A stretch of 47,548 nucleotides of DNA from JBBDJB01 sp040880125 (lineage in GTDB: Bacteria; Planctomycetota; Planctomycetia; Pirellulales; JBBDJB01). Under the pieces are notes generated by a model, which had not been told where the DNA came from, ran no database searches, and saw only the letters and a list, made by a program, of their open reading frames with translations. The stretch is taken from NCBI GenBank assembly GCA_040880125.1, contig JBBDJB010000011.1, positions 1 to 47,548 on the forward strand. The letters run 5' to 3'. Of the stretch, positions 15,986 to 25,314 are shown piece after piece (positions within the stretch are counted from its first letter, which is position 1; the number at the start of each line of letters is the position of its first letter). The position numbers and the translations under genes were made by a program.

Positions 15986-16675
15986 TTACTCGAACCCGTC
16001 CATGCCCAAGCGGGTCTTCAGCTCGATGAACTGCTCAGCGAAGGTCTCGCTGGTCGAGTGGACATGCTCGGCTTCGGTGATGAACTTCAGGTCCTCGAGG
16101 AGCGGCACCTCGCGGCTGCGCAAGATTCCTTCGTAGGCCGACAGATCCGAGCCGTAGGCGATCAGCAACTTGTGCTCGTCGAACTGGATCTCCTGCGGGA
16201 TCGACGAATTGAGTATGGCGATGCCGGTGCAACCGTCGTTGAGGATCATGTCCTCGAAGTCCCACAGGATGCTCTTGAGCACCGGCATGTCGATGTGCTC
16301 GCGGTACAGGTCGACGTGGCCGGACGCTTCGCGGTCGTGGCTGGTCTCCAGTACGACGTCGACAACGTCTCCCAACGGGTCGAGCATGTCCATGAACAGG
16401 TCGAACAGGCTTTCGCCCGAGGCGGCCGCCATGATCACCGGCACGCTGCCGTGGCTCTGCTGGTCGCGGTACATGTCGTGGCGATAGCCCGCCGCCGGCA
16501 CGACCTGGAGGTCGTACGAAGGACGGACCGCATCGGTCAGCACAAAATCGCCGTACCGGCACACCTGAAGATGCGCGCCCAGCTCTTCTTCCGACAATCG
16601 GTCGAAGCTGCTGGTTCCGAGGTCCAGTGCGTCCTCGTGGAACACGTTGCGGAAAAATCGTTTCAGGAAACCCAT
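15986..16675 (-). CDS. Conserved hypothetical protein, not recognised
   Basis: 229 residues from ATG at 16675 (MGFLKRFFRNVFHEDALDL); AAAGGT lies 11 bases upstream. The frame extends to 16714 without family-like sequence. The protein is acidic and soluble with an alternating alpha/beta pattern (DVVDVVLETSHDREASGHVDLYREHIDMPVLKS is one exposed region). ILNDGCTGIAILNSSIPQEIQFDEHKLLIAYG suggests a core beta sheet. There is no signal peptide or membrane helix and no catalytic motif. I cannot assign a function. Codon use matches the surrounding genes. Confidence 0.75.
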   Translation of the reverse strand: MGFLKRFFRNVFHEDALDLGTSSFDRLSEEELGAHLQVCRYGDFVLTDAVRPSYDLQVVPAAGYRHDMYRDQQSHGSVPVIMAAASGESLFDLFMDMLDPLGDVVDVVLETSHDREASGHVDLYREHIDMPVLKSILWDFEDMILNDGCTGIAILNSSIPQEIQFDEHKLLIAYGSDLSAYEGILRSREVPLLEDLKFITEAEHVHSTSETFAEQFIELKTRLGMDGFE

Positions 16676-17118
16676 CGGCGAAATCGACCTTTGTTCTCTG
16701 GCTAGCAAAACCACGGGGCTGGGGCACGGAAATGGGACGTTTCCGGTCCCGGTCTATACAACCGTAGGTTATGAATCGCGGCGGCTTTTCCCTGGTGGCT
16801 GATCGCGTTGGCGAAATCTTCCCGATCGTCGGCCGGCACCGTAGAAGCCGAAAAACCGCTTCCCGGCTTCTCGCCATTAGCAGCCGAACTGGATGGCTTA
16901 TTGGCCGCTGAAAACCGGCATTTCGCCGGAATTCTCCGAGGCGGAAGCAATATCGCCCTTCTCGGAATAGGGAACTGTAGCACCCGTTATCGAGAGGCGA
17001 GCGTCGCCGGGAAAAACCGTGAGTTGAGGTTGCCCGGCGGTGCGAAAATGCAGCATGATGAACCCAGGCAGCACGTGATGCGGCCGCTGTTGGGGAAACG
17101 CGAAGTGGAGGTGGACGG
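16676..17118. other. Intergenic, divergent, nothing clear
   Basis: About 440 bases between divergent genes. A 109-codon plus-strand frame from TTG 16808 overlaps the next gene, lacks a ribosome-binding site and has no recognisable content, so no gene is called. Confidence 0.45.
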
Positions 17119-18642
17119 TTGTCGTTTTATCGCATGAGGCTCGGTCACCAGCGTGCAGCCCTTGTCGTGGCCCTTTTGCTGCCCTGGGCCTGCGGCGCGG
17201 GCTGTGGTGGAACGGCTCCGACGGCTGCGACCGGGAGCAAGGTCGTTCAGGAGACGTGGGACGCCCTATACGTCCAAGGGACGAAGGCGGGCCACGTGCA
17301 CACTACGGTCGAGCAGCTCGATACGAGCGACGGTCCGCATATCCGCATCGTGTCGGAAATGTCGATCGCGGCGCACCGCTTCGGCCAACAGGTCGAGTCG
17401 ACGCTGCGGCAGGAGAGCCTGGAAACGCCACAGGGCGACGTGCTGCAGTTCCGCTACACGTCCAACAGCGGCGGCACCTCGCTGTCGACAAGCGGCCGAG
17501 TCGAGGACGGACAGGTAACGCTGCGGCGCGAGTCCGGCGGGCAAGCCAAGGAGTGGGCTGCGCCCTGGCCGGCAGAAAACGGCGGGCTGTTCGCCGTCGA
17601 GCAGTCGATGCGTCGTGAGCCGCTGCAAGCTGGCCGCACGCGGCGATTGCAGGCGTTCATTCCGATGCTCGACCAAACCGCCAGCGTGCAGTTGACCGCT
17701 CACGAGGTGGAACAAACGAAGTTATTCGCCGCCGCATATCCGCTTCTGAGGATTGCCGCGGTCTACACGCTGCCCGACGGGCAGACGCTACAGCAGGAGC
17801 TCTGGACGGACCAGCAGGGAGAGATTCGCAAAGGCCGCGACAGCGTAGCCCTGGAGTCGATTCGCACCACCCGCGAGGTTGCACTGCAACAGGATCCGAC
17901 TGCGCCGCTCGATCTGGGGCTGGACGTGCTGGTCCGCGTTGCGGAGCCGCTATCGGACGTTCACGAGCGGGCCGCCGCATCCTACGAGGTCCGCATCGAA
18001 GACGGCGACCCGGCTGAAGCGTTTGCGAGCTGCGCGTCACAGCAGGTACATGCGATCGACGCCCACACCGCGCGGATCGAGGTCCGGCAGATTCGGCCCG
18101 ATTCACCGCCGGACTTGCCGGTCGACTATCAGCCGACCGGCGGCGACCTGGCGGCCAGCAGCCTGATTCAGACGGGCGACCCGCAAGTGCGGGCCATGGC
18201 CCGAGAAGCGGCTGCCGGAGCGATGGGAGCGTGGCCGGTGGCACTGGCCGCGGAGCGATACGTGCACGAGCAGCTCACCAAGGGGGATTTTTCGCAAGTG
18301 TTTTCATCGGCGGCCGAAGTTGCCGAATCGCGATCGGGCGACTGTACCGAACACGCCGTGCTGCTGGCGGCGCTGCTGCGGGCAAACGACATCCCAGCCC
18401 GGGTGGCGATCGGCCTGGTCTACGTGCCGGCGGAAGAGGGCTTCTTGTACCACATGTGGAACGAAGCCTGGATCGAAGACCGCTGGATCCCGCTCGACGG
18501 CACGCTCGGCCAGGGCGGAATCGGCGCGGGGCACTTGAAGATCCGCGACACGGACCTCGCCGACGATACCGCCTACAGCAGCCTTCTTCCAGTCTTGCAG
18601 CTCATCAATCGCCTGTCGATCCGCGGTATCAGCGAGCAGTAG
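17119..18642 (+). CDS. Transglutaminase-like domain lipoprotein
   Basis: 507 residues from TTG at 17119 (GGAGGT about 6 bases upstream) or 502 from ATG at 17134. The N-terminal hydrophobic stretch ending in CGAGCGG suggests a lipoprotein or secretory signal. About 300 residues of beta-rich sequence follow. The C-terminal transglutaminase/protease-like core has a complete Cys-His-Asp triad: SGDCTEHAVLLAALLRA (Cys about 413), YHMWNEAWIE (His about 448) and WIPLDGTL (Asp about 463). Bacterial members act as proteases or amidases on the cell surface; the substrate is unknown. Its end overlaps the end of the opposite-strand gene at 18629 by 14 bases. Confidence 0.9.
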   Translation: MSFYRMRLGHQRAALVVALLLPWACGAGCGGTAPTAATGSKVVQETWDALYVQGTKAGHVHTTVEQLDTSDGPHIRIVSEMSIAAHRFGQQVESTLRQESLETPQGDVLQFRYTSNSGGTSLSTSGRVEDGQVTLRRESGGQAKEWAAPWPAENGGLFAVEQSMRREPLQAGRTRRLQAFIPMLDQTASVQLTAHEVEQTKLFAAAYPLLRIAAVYTLPDGQTLQQELWTDQQGEIRKGRDSVALESIRTTREVALQQDPTAPLDLGLDVLVRVAEPLSDVHERAAASYEVRIEDGDPAEAFASCASQQVHAIDAHTARIEVRQIRPDSPPDLPVDYQPTGGDLAASSLIQTGDPQVRAMAREAAAGAMGAWPVALAAERYVHEQLTKGDFSQVFSSAAEVAESRSGDCTEHAVLLAALLRANDIPARVAIGLVYVPAEEGFLYHMWNEAWIEDRWIPLDGTLGQGGIGAGHLKIRDTDLADDTAYSSLLPVLQLINRLSIRGISEQ

Positions 18643-19876
18643 CGGACTCGGGAGTGGCCGTTTCGGTCGGCGCATCGGATCGGCAGCGGACCAGCGACAT
18701 GATCGCCATCGCCGTGCCGTATTGCTGGTGATAGTTATAAAGCGGGTAGTCCCACCAACTGCCGTCCTTCTCCTGTAGCGGGATCAGAATGTGGGCCAGA
18801 TGCTGCTGAAAGTGCGGCCGCTGATCCGACGGCAGCAGCTCGATGCAGTGGGCGGCATAAAAGTGGCCGTAGTAGTAGAAGTAGCCCGCCACCGCAAAGT
18901 ACGACTCGTGCGGAACGGGCCGCTTGCGGCCGATGCTCAACCAGCCGTTGCGGGCGAATAGCCGATTCAGCCACGTGGCGACCACTTCGTCGGTGACCTT
19001 TTCGTCGCCGTAGAGTCGTAGTGCCAGGTTGCACACCTGCGATCGGCCAAGACTTCCGCCGGGCCGGTTTATCGGGTGAAACGGCTGCCACTTGAGATAC
19101 TCGCCATACATGTAGCTGAAGTCCGGCTTGCGCTGCCGCTGAACGGCGGCGACCGCGGCCCCGACCATCTTTTCGGGGATATCGACGCCGAGGCTCGCGG
19201 CCTCGTGCAGTGCAATCAACACCGTCGCCGTGGTGAAGCTACTCGAACTGCCGCTGGGCTGCTTTGTCTCGGCGACGAAGTCGTAGTAGCCCCAGCCGCC
19301 GTCGACGACGTGATATCGCTTGAGCAAGTCGACCTGCTGCGCGAGCAACTCTCGGACCGACTCCCGACGCTGCTGGTCATCGGTGTGGCGATACATCCGC
19401 ACCAGCGCCTGAATGCCGTAGGCGTGCCCCCACACGTTGTAGAGGGCATCGCCGTTGGCCCGGCGAAGCGCCGGGAGATTCTCCATCAGCCACTGTTCGC
19501 CGCGGCGCTGCGCGTCGCGGGCCTGTTCACGCGGATCGTCCGCCTCGATCAGTGACATCACGCATAATCCGGTAACGCCGCTACGAAAGGCGTGGTGCGC
19601 GCCCGGCACCGGCGCGTAGATGTTCAGGTCCTTCGTTCGCTGGGCCGATCCCCACGAGCCGTCGGAGTTCTGATCCGCGATGAGGAAGTCAACGCCGCGG
19701 CGAATTGACTCCGCGATTTGCTCGGACGAGGGCGGCTCGATTGGTTCGGGTTTTGGGCCTTCGGTCGCCAGTGGGGAGAGCTCCGGCGTTTCACCGGCCA
19801 TGGCCGGAGTAGCCAGGAAGGCGATGACCAAACCGGCCGCGATCAATCGAATTGTACGGCCATTGGAATCGCTCAT
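18629..19876 (-). CDS. Exported prenyltransferase/squalene-cyclase-like alpha/alpha barrel protein
   Basis: 415 residues. A signal peptide (IRLIAAGLVIAFLATPAMAGE, about 9-29) precedes an alpha/alpha toroid with repeats of the prenyltransferase/squalene oxidase type. QW-like motifs are seen: NSDGSWGSAQ (about 71), VDGGWGYYDF (about 198) and KDGSWWDYPLYNY (near the C-terminus). No DxDD cyclase motif is visible, and export to the periplasm argues against a terpene cyclase; it is more likely a binding or structural toroid. The start has AGAGGAGG 5 bases upstream and overlaps the stop of the HlyD-like gene by four bases (ATGA), so the two are probably co-translated. Confidence 0.88.
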   Translation of the reverse strand: MSDSNGRTIRLIAAGLVIAFLATPAMAGETPELSPLATEGPKPEPIEPPSSEQIAESIRRGVDFLIADQNSDGSWGSAQRTKDLNIYAPVPGAHHAFRSGVTGLCVMSLIEADDPREQARDAQRRGEQWLMENLPALRRANGDALYNVWGHAYGIQALVRMYRHTDDQQRRESVRELLAQQVDLLKRYHVVDGGWGYYDFVAETKQPSGSSSSFTTATVLIALHEAASLGVDIPEKMVGAAVAAVQRQRKPDFSYMYGEYLKWQPFHPINRPGGSLGRSQVCNLALRLYGDEKVTDEVVATWLNRLFARNGWLSIGRKRPVPHESYFAVAGYFYYYGHFYAAHCIELLPSDQRPHFQQHLAHILIPLQEKDGSWWDYPLYNYHQQYGTAMAIMSLVRCRSDAPTETATPESATAR

Positions 19877-21327
19877 GGCCCCTCCTCTTTCGGTGCGGAA
19901 AGCAGCACTCGGTCGCCGGCCTGCAGGCCGCTGAGTATCTCCACGCGACTGTCCGTACGCTTGCCGACGGTGACCGGCTGCTTGCGCTGCTCGTCGTCTT
20001 CGACCACCGTCACGAAGTGCTTACTGTCGTCGGCCGGCTCGGTTCGAAGGGCCGCTGGCGGGACGGTAATCGCCTCCGCCTTCTCGTACGGCACCAGCCG
20101 CACTTTGCAGGTCATGCCGGGCATCAGCGCCTCGTGTTCATCGCCCAGCGGCGCACTGATGCGGCCCGCGTACTCGCCGTCGGCCACCGGCACGTTCGAG
20201 ATGGCCATCACCACGCCGTCGACCTTTTGATCGCTACGGACAGTCGGAGCCGAACTTGCCCGGACGCCCGGCTGCACATGTTGCAGATCCTTCTCGGGCA
20301 CCGTGACACGGATGTGCATCGGCCGCTGCCGCACGATCGTCACCAGCACGTCGTTGCCGGTCACCTTGCCGAAGGGGCGAAGCTGATTGGTCATGTTGGA
20401 GATGCCGGGCCACTTCCCGTCGACGTTTCGCCCGTAGTACACGATTCCGTCGGCCGGCGCACGCAGCTCCATCTTCTGCCGGTCCTGTTGCAGCTTTTCA
20501 AGTTGCTGCTGCGCCCGATCATGCTCACGCTTCTCCTTCTCCAGGCTGATGCGTTTTTCATTGAGCGTCAGGTCGAGCGCGTTGCGGGCCTTCTCCAGGG
20601 CCAGCGTCGTCCGCTTAAGTTGCTCGCCCAGCGTCTCGTCCTCGCGGGGCAGATCGATCTGCAAAGTTTCATCGCGGCGAATCTGCGACTGTTCCAGGCT
20701 GAAGCGAGACCGTTCCACGTCGTGTCGCTGACGCGTGAGGATGATCTCCTCGGTCTCCTCGGTCAGGTCATCCGCGTCGTACATCTTCTGGAGTTGTTCG
20801 AGCTCCTCCAGCGCGTACTGTAGGCTGTGCTGCGACGACTTCAGCGAGAACTCGGCGCTCTTCTCCCGCTGCGGGCGCGTAATCGCCACAAACCGCTCCA
20901 GGTCTTGCTCCGCCTGCTGGTGCGCGCGCTCCGCGGCGACCAAATCCAATGTAAGCGTCTCCTCGAGCTGCGGCAGGTCTTTCTCCGCCTGGGTGATCGA
21001 CAGCTCGGCCAGTTTCAAGTCGGTCTCTTTGTCGACGATCGCCCGGTCGATGCCTTCGGTCTCGAAGCGGATCAGCACGTCGTCCTTCTTCACGTCCGAC
21101 CCATGAGGCACCGCCTCGACGACCGTGAACTCCGCCCACTCCTCGGGTCGAAGCGCGACCTCGGTCATCTGCTCCGCCACAAAGACTCCGTCGAGCTCGA
21201 CGGTGATCTTGAATGGCTCGGCCGTGACTTCGTGTACCTTTTCCTCGGGCTTGGCATCCTGGGCCAGCGCCGCGCTGCTTGCCAGGCACAGCCAGGCAAG
21301 TGCCGAAACGATTCCCGCTGTTCTCAT
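19873..21327 (-). CDS. HlyD-type periplasmic adaptor (membrane fusion) protein
   Basis: 484 residues from ATG at 21327, preferred over the ATG at 21345 because GGGGAG lies 7 bases upstream. Signal peptide MRTAGIVSALAWLCLASSAALAQ. The biotinyl-lipoyl-like half (about 30-95) is followed by a very long alpha-helical hairpin (about 100-290) rich in Glu, Gln and Leu, then the second lipoyl half (MELRAPADGIVYYG), beta-barrel and C-terminal domains (RVEILSGLQAGDRVLLSA). Adaptors of this kind bridge inner-membrane transporters to outer-membrane channels. No transporter or TolC-like gene is nearby, which is unusual. It lies between the PD40 gene (72-base gap) and the toroid gene (4-base overlap). Confidence 0.9.
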   Translation of the reverse strand: MRTAGIVSALAWLCLASSAALAQDAKPEEKVHEVTAEPFKITVELDGVFVAEQMTEVALRPEEWAEFTVVEAVPHGSDVKKDDVLIRFETEGIDRAIVDKETDLKLAELSITQAEKDLPQLEETLTLDLVAAERAHQQAEQDLERFVAITRPQREKSAEFSLKSSQHSLQYALEELEQLQKMYDADDLTEETEEIILTRQRHDVERSRFSLEQSQIRRDETLQIDLPREDETLGEQLKRTTLALEKARNALDLTLNEKRISLEKEKREHDRAQQQLEKLQQDRQKMELRAPADGIVYYGRNVDGKWPGISNMTNQLRPFGKVTGNDVLVTIVRQRPMHIRVTVPEKDLQHVQPGVRASSAPTVRSDQKVDGVVMAISNVPVADGEYAGRISAPLGDEHEALMPGMTCKVRLVPYEKAEAITVPPAALRTEPADDSKHFVTVVEDDEQRKQPVTVGKRTDSRVEILSGLQAGDRVLLSAPKEEGP

Positions 21328-21399
21328 TGTATTGCTCCCCTGCATGAAGGTTCTCTGCTGACGCGTGTCTGATTTTCGTTCGGTGTGCCATATCGACCG

Positions 21400-22593
21400 C
21401 TATTGCGAAGACGCCTCGCTCGGCGACATATCCGGTAGCTTGAAATCGGCGATCCAAAGCTGGCTTGCGCCGTCTTCGGTCCGGGTGCTGGTCCACATCA
21501 GGCGCTGCCCATCGGGCGAGAACACCGGCAGCACGTCCGCCGCCGCGTGATCAGTGATCCGTGTGATGGGGCCGCCCGACAGCTTTCCGTCGGCCACTTC
21601 GTAACGCATTAGCCACAGATCGTAATTGGGCCGAGCGGTCGGATCGCTATGATCGGCGCCCGCCCAGATGATGTACGGCTCGGTTGGATGCCAGTACGGG
21701 GCCCAATTCACGCCCTCATTGTCGGTCAGGGCGATTTCGTTCTCGCCGTCGGCGCCGATTGCGTAGATCTGCAGGTAGCCCTCTCGCTTACGATCGCTGC
21801 GGAAGATAATCCACTTGCCGTCGGGTGAAAAGAAAGGGCCGCCGTCGTAGCCGGGGGCATCGGTTATCTGGCGAATGTTGCTGCCGTCGCTGTCCATCAC
21901 GTAGATGTCGGGATCGCCGTCGCGGTCGCTGCAAAACACGATGTTTTCGCCGTCCGGCGAAAAGGCGCACTCCGCGTCGTAGCCGGGCTCGTTGGTCAAC
22001 CGCCGCAGCAGGTTCCCCTGGCGATCCGTCTCGACGATGTCCATGTGCGGATCGAACTCCCACGAGTAGCGACGTTGACGACCGCTGGCTTCGTCTTCGC
22101 GCTGTTGCCGGAGTGCCGCCTGTTCGGTCTCCGCCAGGTTCGGATCGAAGTGGCTGGACGCGAAGATCACGCGCTCGCCGTCTGGCGAGAAGTAGCTGCA
22201 AGTGGTGCGTCCGCGGCCGGTGCTCAGCCGCGCCACTTCCCCGCCGGTTAGCGGCTGCAAATAGATCTGATAGAACGAGTATCCTTCCGGCACGGCCTGG
22301 TAGACGATCGTTTCGCCGTCCGGCGAAAAGTATCCTTCTCCCGCCTTTATGTAGCCGCTGGTCACTTGTCGAACGTGGGAGAGGTATTGAGCCTCGCCCG
22401 AGTTCTCGGCTTGCTGTCCTTCTTGTGCGCGCACCGTGCCGGCGGAGTGCGTCCACGCGATGAGCCCGACAGCGAGTACCACGCCGCGGAGCAATCGACT
22501 GCGCGCCAGCGAAGTGGCGGCGCTATTGGTTCGGTGCGAGTGAGAGGAAGGGCGAGCGAATATCTGAACCGGCAGCGGTTGATGACTGGTCAC
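21400..22593 (-). CDS. TolB-like PD40 beta-propeller protein, exported
   Basis: 397 residues from GTG at 22593, with GGAGAG about 6 bases upstream. A long basic N-terminus precedes a hydrophobic segment (about 34-56, RLLRGVVLAVGLIAWTHSAG) acting as signal or anchor. Six or so WD40-like PD40 blades follow, each marked by FSPDGE or FSPDGK (for example CSYFSPDGERVIFAS, CAFSPDGENIVFCSDRDGDPD). These resemble the propeller of TolB. In planctomycetes such proteins are numerous and probably bind other exported proteins. It seems to be the first gene of a three-gene minus-strand operon. Confidence 0.9.
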   Translation of the reverse strand: MTSHQPLPVQIFARPSSHSHRTNSAATSLARSRLLRGVVLAVGLIAWTHSAGTVRAQEGQQAENSGEAQYLSHVRQVTSGYIKAGEGYFSPDGETIVYQAVPEGYSFYQIYLQPLTGGEVARLSTGRGRTTCSYFSPDGERVIFASSHFDPNLAETEQAALRQQREDEASGRQRRYSWEFDPHMDIVETDRQGNLLRRLTNEPGYDAECAFSPDGENIVFCSDRDGDPDIYVMDSDGSNIRQITDAPGYDGGPFFSPDGKWIIFRSDRKREGYLQIYAIGADGENEIALTDNEGVNWAPYWHPTEPYIIWAGADHSDPTARPNYDLWLMRYEVADGKLSGGPITRITDHAAADVLPVFSPDGQRLMWTSTRTEDGASQLWIADFKLPDMSPSEASSQ

Positions 22594-22978
22594 GTAGAAC
22601 TCTCCAGAAGTGGCGTCTATCTCGTTTCGGAAAATCGAAGGTTCGCGCTGCGAAGCGCGGGCAAATACACACCGGGGGGCAAGCTATCCGGCGGAATCGC
22701 TGCTTAGGGAAGCCGACGCACGGATGATCACCAGTTCGTGTCGATTATAGGCGAGGTTGCCCCACTTCGCGAATCACCGTGGCAGCCACGGCAGCCAGCC
22801 ACCGGCCCCCTCCCGCCGGGTGGCGGATTTTCAATGAAGCTGCACGGACTGCCGATGCCGCCGGCAATTAGCCACCTCTGGTCTGCAAATTTGAGCTAGG
22901 CTTCATTAAAGCCTCGTCGCGATGCTGGCGGCGTCTACTGCGGCACTCGCGGAGGTCCCCCAAATACAGGAGTCGAAC
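22594..22978. other. Divergent intergenic region
   Basis: About 385 bases between divergent genes. A minus-strand -10-like TATAAT (22749 to 22744) lies about 150 bases upstream of the PD40 gene, but no good -35 could be matched. A GC-rich stem (GCCACCGG / CCGGGTGGC) is at about 22799-22824. Confidence 0.35.
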
Positions 22979-23578
22979 GTGAGCCCGACCGAACGACAAA
23001 TCACCGCAGCCGTCGACGGTTACTGGTTGGTCGGCGAGATTTCCTCCTCGGGCAATCGCATTCAGGACGTGCTCAAGGATGGCAGCTCCGAAATCCTGCG
23101 CATGATCAACGTCAGAGTTTGCGACTATGGGCAGCCGAGTTCTCCGCGCGAGAGCCTGCCGGAAATGCTCATCCCCAAAGGCCAAGTGACCTACGTTCTG
23201 CCCACCGCCGAGCACGAAGCGCCCGAGAAGCGGCGCGACAATTTCTCCAGTCGGGCGGCCGCCAACGCAACGGTTGTTCTCGGCCGGTACTGCATTCACG
23301 GCCGGGTGCACCTGCCGGCCTCGCACTATGAAAACCAGGTGTACACGTTCACCACCCAACTCGGCAGGTTCTTTCCGGTCACGCACGCGACGCTTACCCA
23401 CTACGGAAACACCGAGACGGTTCTGGACGTACCGGTGGTGCTCATCAACAAGGACCACGTAAGCGGGTTCCATCTCGGCCAACCGGCCGCCGGCGACGGC
23501 GCACCGGGCGAGCAAACCTCGGTAGAACTTCGCTCAATCATTGCGGACGAAAGCCTGCTGAGCCTGTTCCGTAAGTAA
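22979..23578 (+). CDS. Hypothetical protein
   Basis: 199 residues from GTG at 22979, chosen because CAGGAG lies 6 bases upstream; an ATG at 22922 gives 19 more residues without a good site. The protein is beta-rich with short strands (DGYWLVGEISSSGNRIQDVLKDG, RYCIHGRVHLPASHYE), no signal peptide and no membrane helix. A C-terminal Ser/Glu/Leu segment ends it. No family recognised. It stands alone, transcribed away from the exported-protein operon. Confidence 0.65.
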   Translation: MSPTERQITAAVDGYWLVGEISSSGNRIQDVLKDGSSEILRMINVRVCDYGQPSSPRESLPEMLIPKGQVTYVLPTAEHEAPEKRRDNFSSRAAANATVVLGRYCIHGRVHLPASHYENQVYTFTTQLGRFFPVTHATLTHYGNTETVLDVPVVLINKDHVSGFHLGQPAAGDGAPGEQTSVELRSIIADESLLSLFRK

Positions 23579-23667
23579 TGGGGCGGCCCGTCGTTACTCC
23601 GCCTAACTAGTTCTAAAGGCAGCGGTCGGTCGTGGTAATTCAAGCAGGCCTCCAAGCGCGCGAAGAG

Positions 23668-23704
23668 CACTGCTGGATAAGACAGGCCAAGCCAGCAGTG
23701 GCAC
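23668..23704 (-). repeat. Palindromic repeat family C, copy 3 (inverted)
   Basis: CACTGCTGGATAAG / GCCAGCAGTGGCAC, the reverse complement of the copies at 1046 and 1635, with a longer centre. Confidence 0.7.
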
Positions 23705-23748
23705 CCTTGAGGCAAAACTCGCCTCAGATATTAGCACTACTCGGGCAA

Positions 23749-25089
23749 CTACACCCGCAGGATTTCGAAACCGGCGCGCTGCTTTCGGGCGAACATCCCG
23801 GCCGCCTGCTCGTCGCCGACGATCTTTTCCGCCTTCGGATCCCACTGAATCTTGCGGCCCAGCCGGGCGGCGATCGCGCACAGATGGCACGTGTTCATCG
23901 TCTGCACGTGTGTGTAAACGTCCGAGACCGGCAAGCCTCCCTCGCGGATGCAGCGGTAGAAATTCTCCTTGTGGCCTTCAAACGGCTTGCCCTTGTAAAG
24001 CGCCTGTAGCTGCTCGCGGCCGAACTGGCCCTCATCCCAATTCTCGTCGATCGGCTGGCCGCTGATCCGGCCGCGATTGACGAAGATACGGCCCTTGGTG
24101 CCCTCGAACAGCACGCCGTTGTCGCTGCGGCTGGTGACAATCATCTCCGGGCCGCCCTCAAACTTGCACTTGATGGCGTAGTCGTGCGACGTGTTGTAGC
24201 AATCGTCAACGGTCGGATAGCCGTCTTTGAACTCCACCGGGTGCTTGGCGTCGGTCCCGTCGAACTCCACCGGGCCGCAGCCCTCTTTGTCCTGGTTGAT
24301 GGCCCAGGTGGCGATATCCACGTGATGGGCGCCCCAGTCGGTGAACTTGCCCCCGGAGTACTCGTACCACCAGCGGAATTCGTAATGGCCGCGGCGCTCG
24401 ATGTAATCGACCTTGGGCGCCTGGCCGAGCCAGAAGTTCCAGTCGAGCTGTTGCGGCGGCGAGACCTTGGGATAGGGGCCGCCGGTGGGGCTGCCGTCGA
24501 TGCCCACGGTGATCTTCTGGATGTCGCCCAGCAGTCCCTTCTGCACCATGTTCACGGCCCGCAGGAAACGGTCGCGGTCGCTGCGCTGCTGGGTGCCGAC
24601 GAGGAACACTCGGTCGCTATGCTTCTTGCACGCGTTGCGGATGAGCTGGTTCTCCTCGAGCGTGAGCGTAAGCGGCTTCTGGCAGAAGACGTGCTTGCCG
24701 GCCTCCAGCGCCTCGATGGCGATCTTCACGTGCCAGTGGTCGGGCGTGACGACGCTCACCACGTCGATGTCGTCCCGCTCCAGCACGCGACGGTAATCCG
24801 CATAGGCGTCCGCCTTGCCGCGCCCGATGCGGCGATCATGCTTCGCCCTTTCGGCGTGGCGCGAGTCGACGTCGCACACTGCCACGATGTCGCCGAAGTT
24901 GGCGTGCCCGTGCGCGTCGCCCGTGCCCATGCTGCCCACGCCGATGCAGCCGATGATCGGCCGATCATTGGCGTCCTGATTCGCAAAGGCCTTCGGGCTC
25001 CAGGCGAAGTATGGGGTGGCGCCGGTCAGTGCCGCGGCGGCGGTGGACTTCTTCAGGAAATCGCGTCGTGTAGTGCGGGAATGGCTCAT
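23749..25089 (-). CDS. Tat-exported Gfo/Idh/MocA family oxidoreductase
   Basis: 446 residues. A twin-arginine signal, TTRRDFLKKSTAAAALTG (about 6-23), shows export of the folded, cofactor-loaded enzyme. The Rossmann motif IGCIGVGSMGTGDAHGH (about 46-62) follows, then VVTPDHWHVKIAIEALEAGKHVFCQKPL with the QKPL form of the EKP motif (about 133-139). WWYEYSGGKFTDWGAHHVDIATWAI is the C-terminal domain signature. Planctomycetes carry many paralogues; periplasmic sugar oxidation is the likely role but the substrate is unknown. The start is supported by AGAGGA 8 bases upstream. Confidence 0.93.
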   Translation of the reverse strand: MSHSRTTRRDFLKKSTAAAALTGATPYFAWSPKAFANQDANDRPIIGCIGVGSMGTGDAHGHANFGDIVAVCDVDSRHAERAKHDRRIGRGKADAYADYRRVLERDDIDVVSVVTPDHWHVKIAIEALEAGKHVFCQKPLTLTLEENQLIRNACKKHSDRVFLVGTQQRSDRDRFLRAVNMVQKGLLGDIQKITVGIDGSPTGGPYPKVSPPQQLDWNFWLGQAPKVDYIERRGHYEFRWWYEYSGGKFTDWGAHHVDIATWAINQDKEGCGPVEFDGTDAKHPVEFKDGYPTVDDCYNTSHDYAIKCKFEGGPEMIVTSRSDNGVLFEGTKGRIFVNRGRISGQPIDENWDEGQFGREQLQALYKGKPFEGHKENFYRCIREGGLPVSDVYTHVQTMNTCHLCAIAARLGRKIQWDPKAEKIVGDEQAAGMFARKQRAGFEILRV

Positions 25090-25216
25090 CGAGGTTCCTC
25101 TTGGAAATCGGTGGGGATAGTAGTAGTTTCGCCGCAGCGGGTGGGGATTCGACTACAAGTGCCGCGGGTGCGCTCCACGGCACCTTCAAGTGTGGCTGCG
25201 CGATGCGATGTCGGCA

Positions 25217-25236
25217 TGGCACGGCTGGCCGTGCCA
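25217..25236. repeat. 20-bp perfect hairpin
   Basis: TGGCACGGC-TG-GCCGTGCCA, in the gap between two minus-strand genes. Only one full copy is seen in this window; there is no T-run, so it is not called a terminator. Confidence 0.6.
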
Positions 25237-25314
25237 CCCAGGTGGGAGGGCGTGCCATTAGCGTAATCGGCGACCGCCGCCGAGACAAGCATCTGCCGGT
25301 GCCAAGCGGGTCGA

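Noticed and set aside
16808..17137. 109-codon plus-strand frame
   Set aside because: TTG start without ribosome-binding site, overlaps the transglutaminase-like gene, no recognisable sequence.
18629..19876. Terpene/hopanoid cyclase call
   Set aside because: QW-like motifs are present, but there is no DxDD and there is a signal peptide, so a catalytic cyclase in the periplasm is unlikely.
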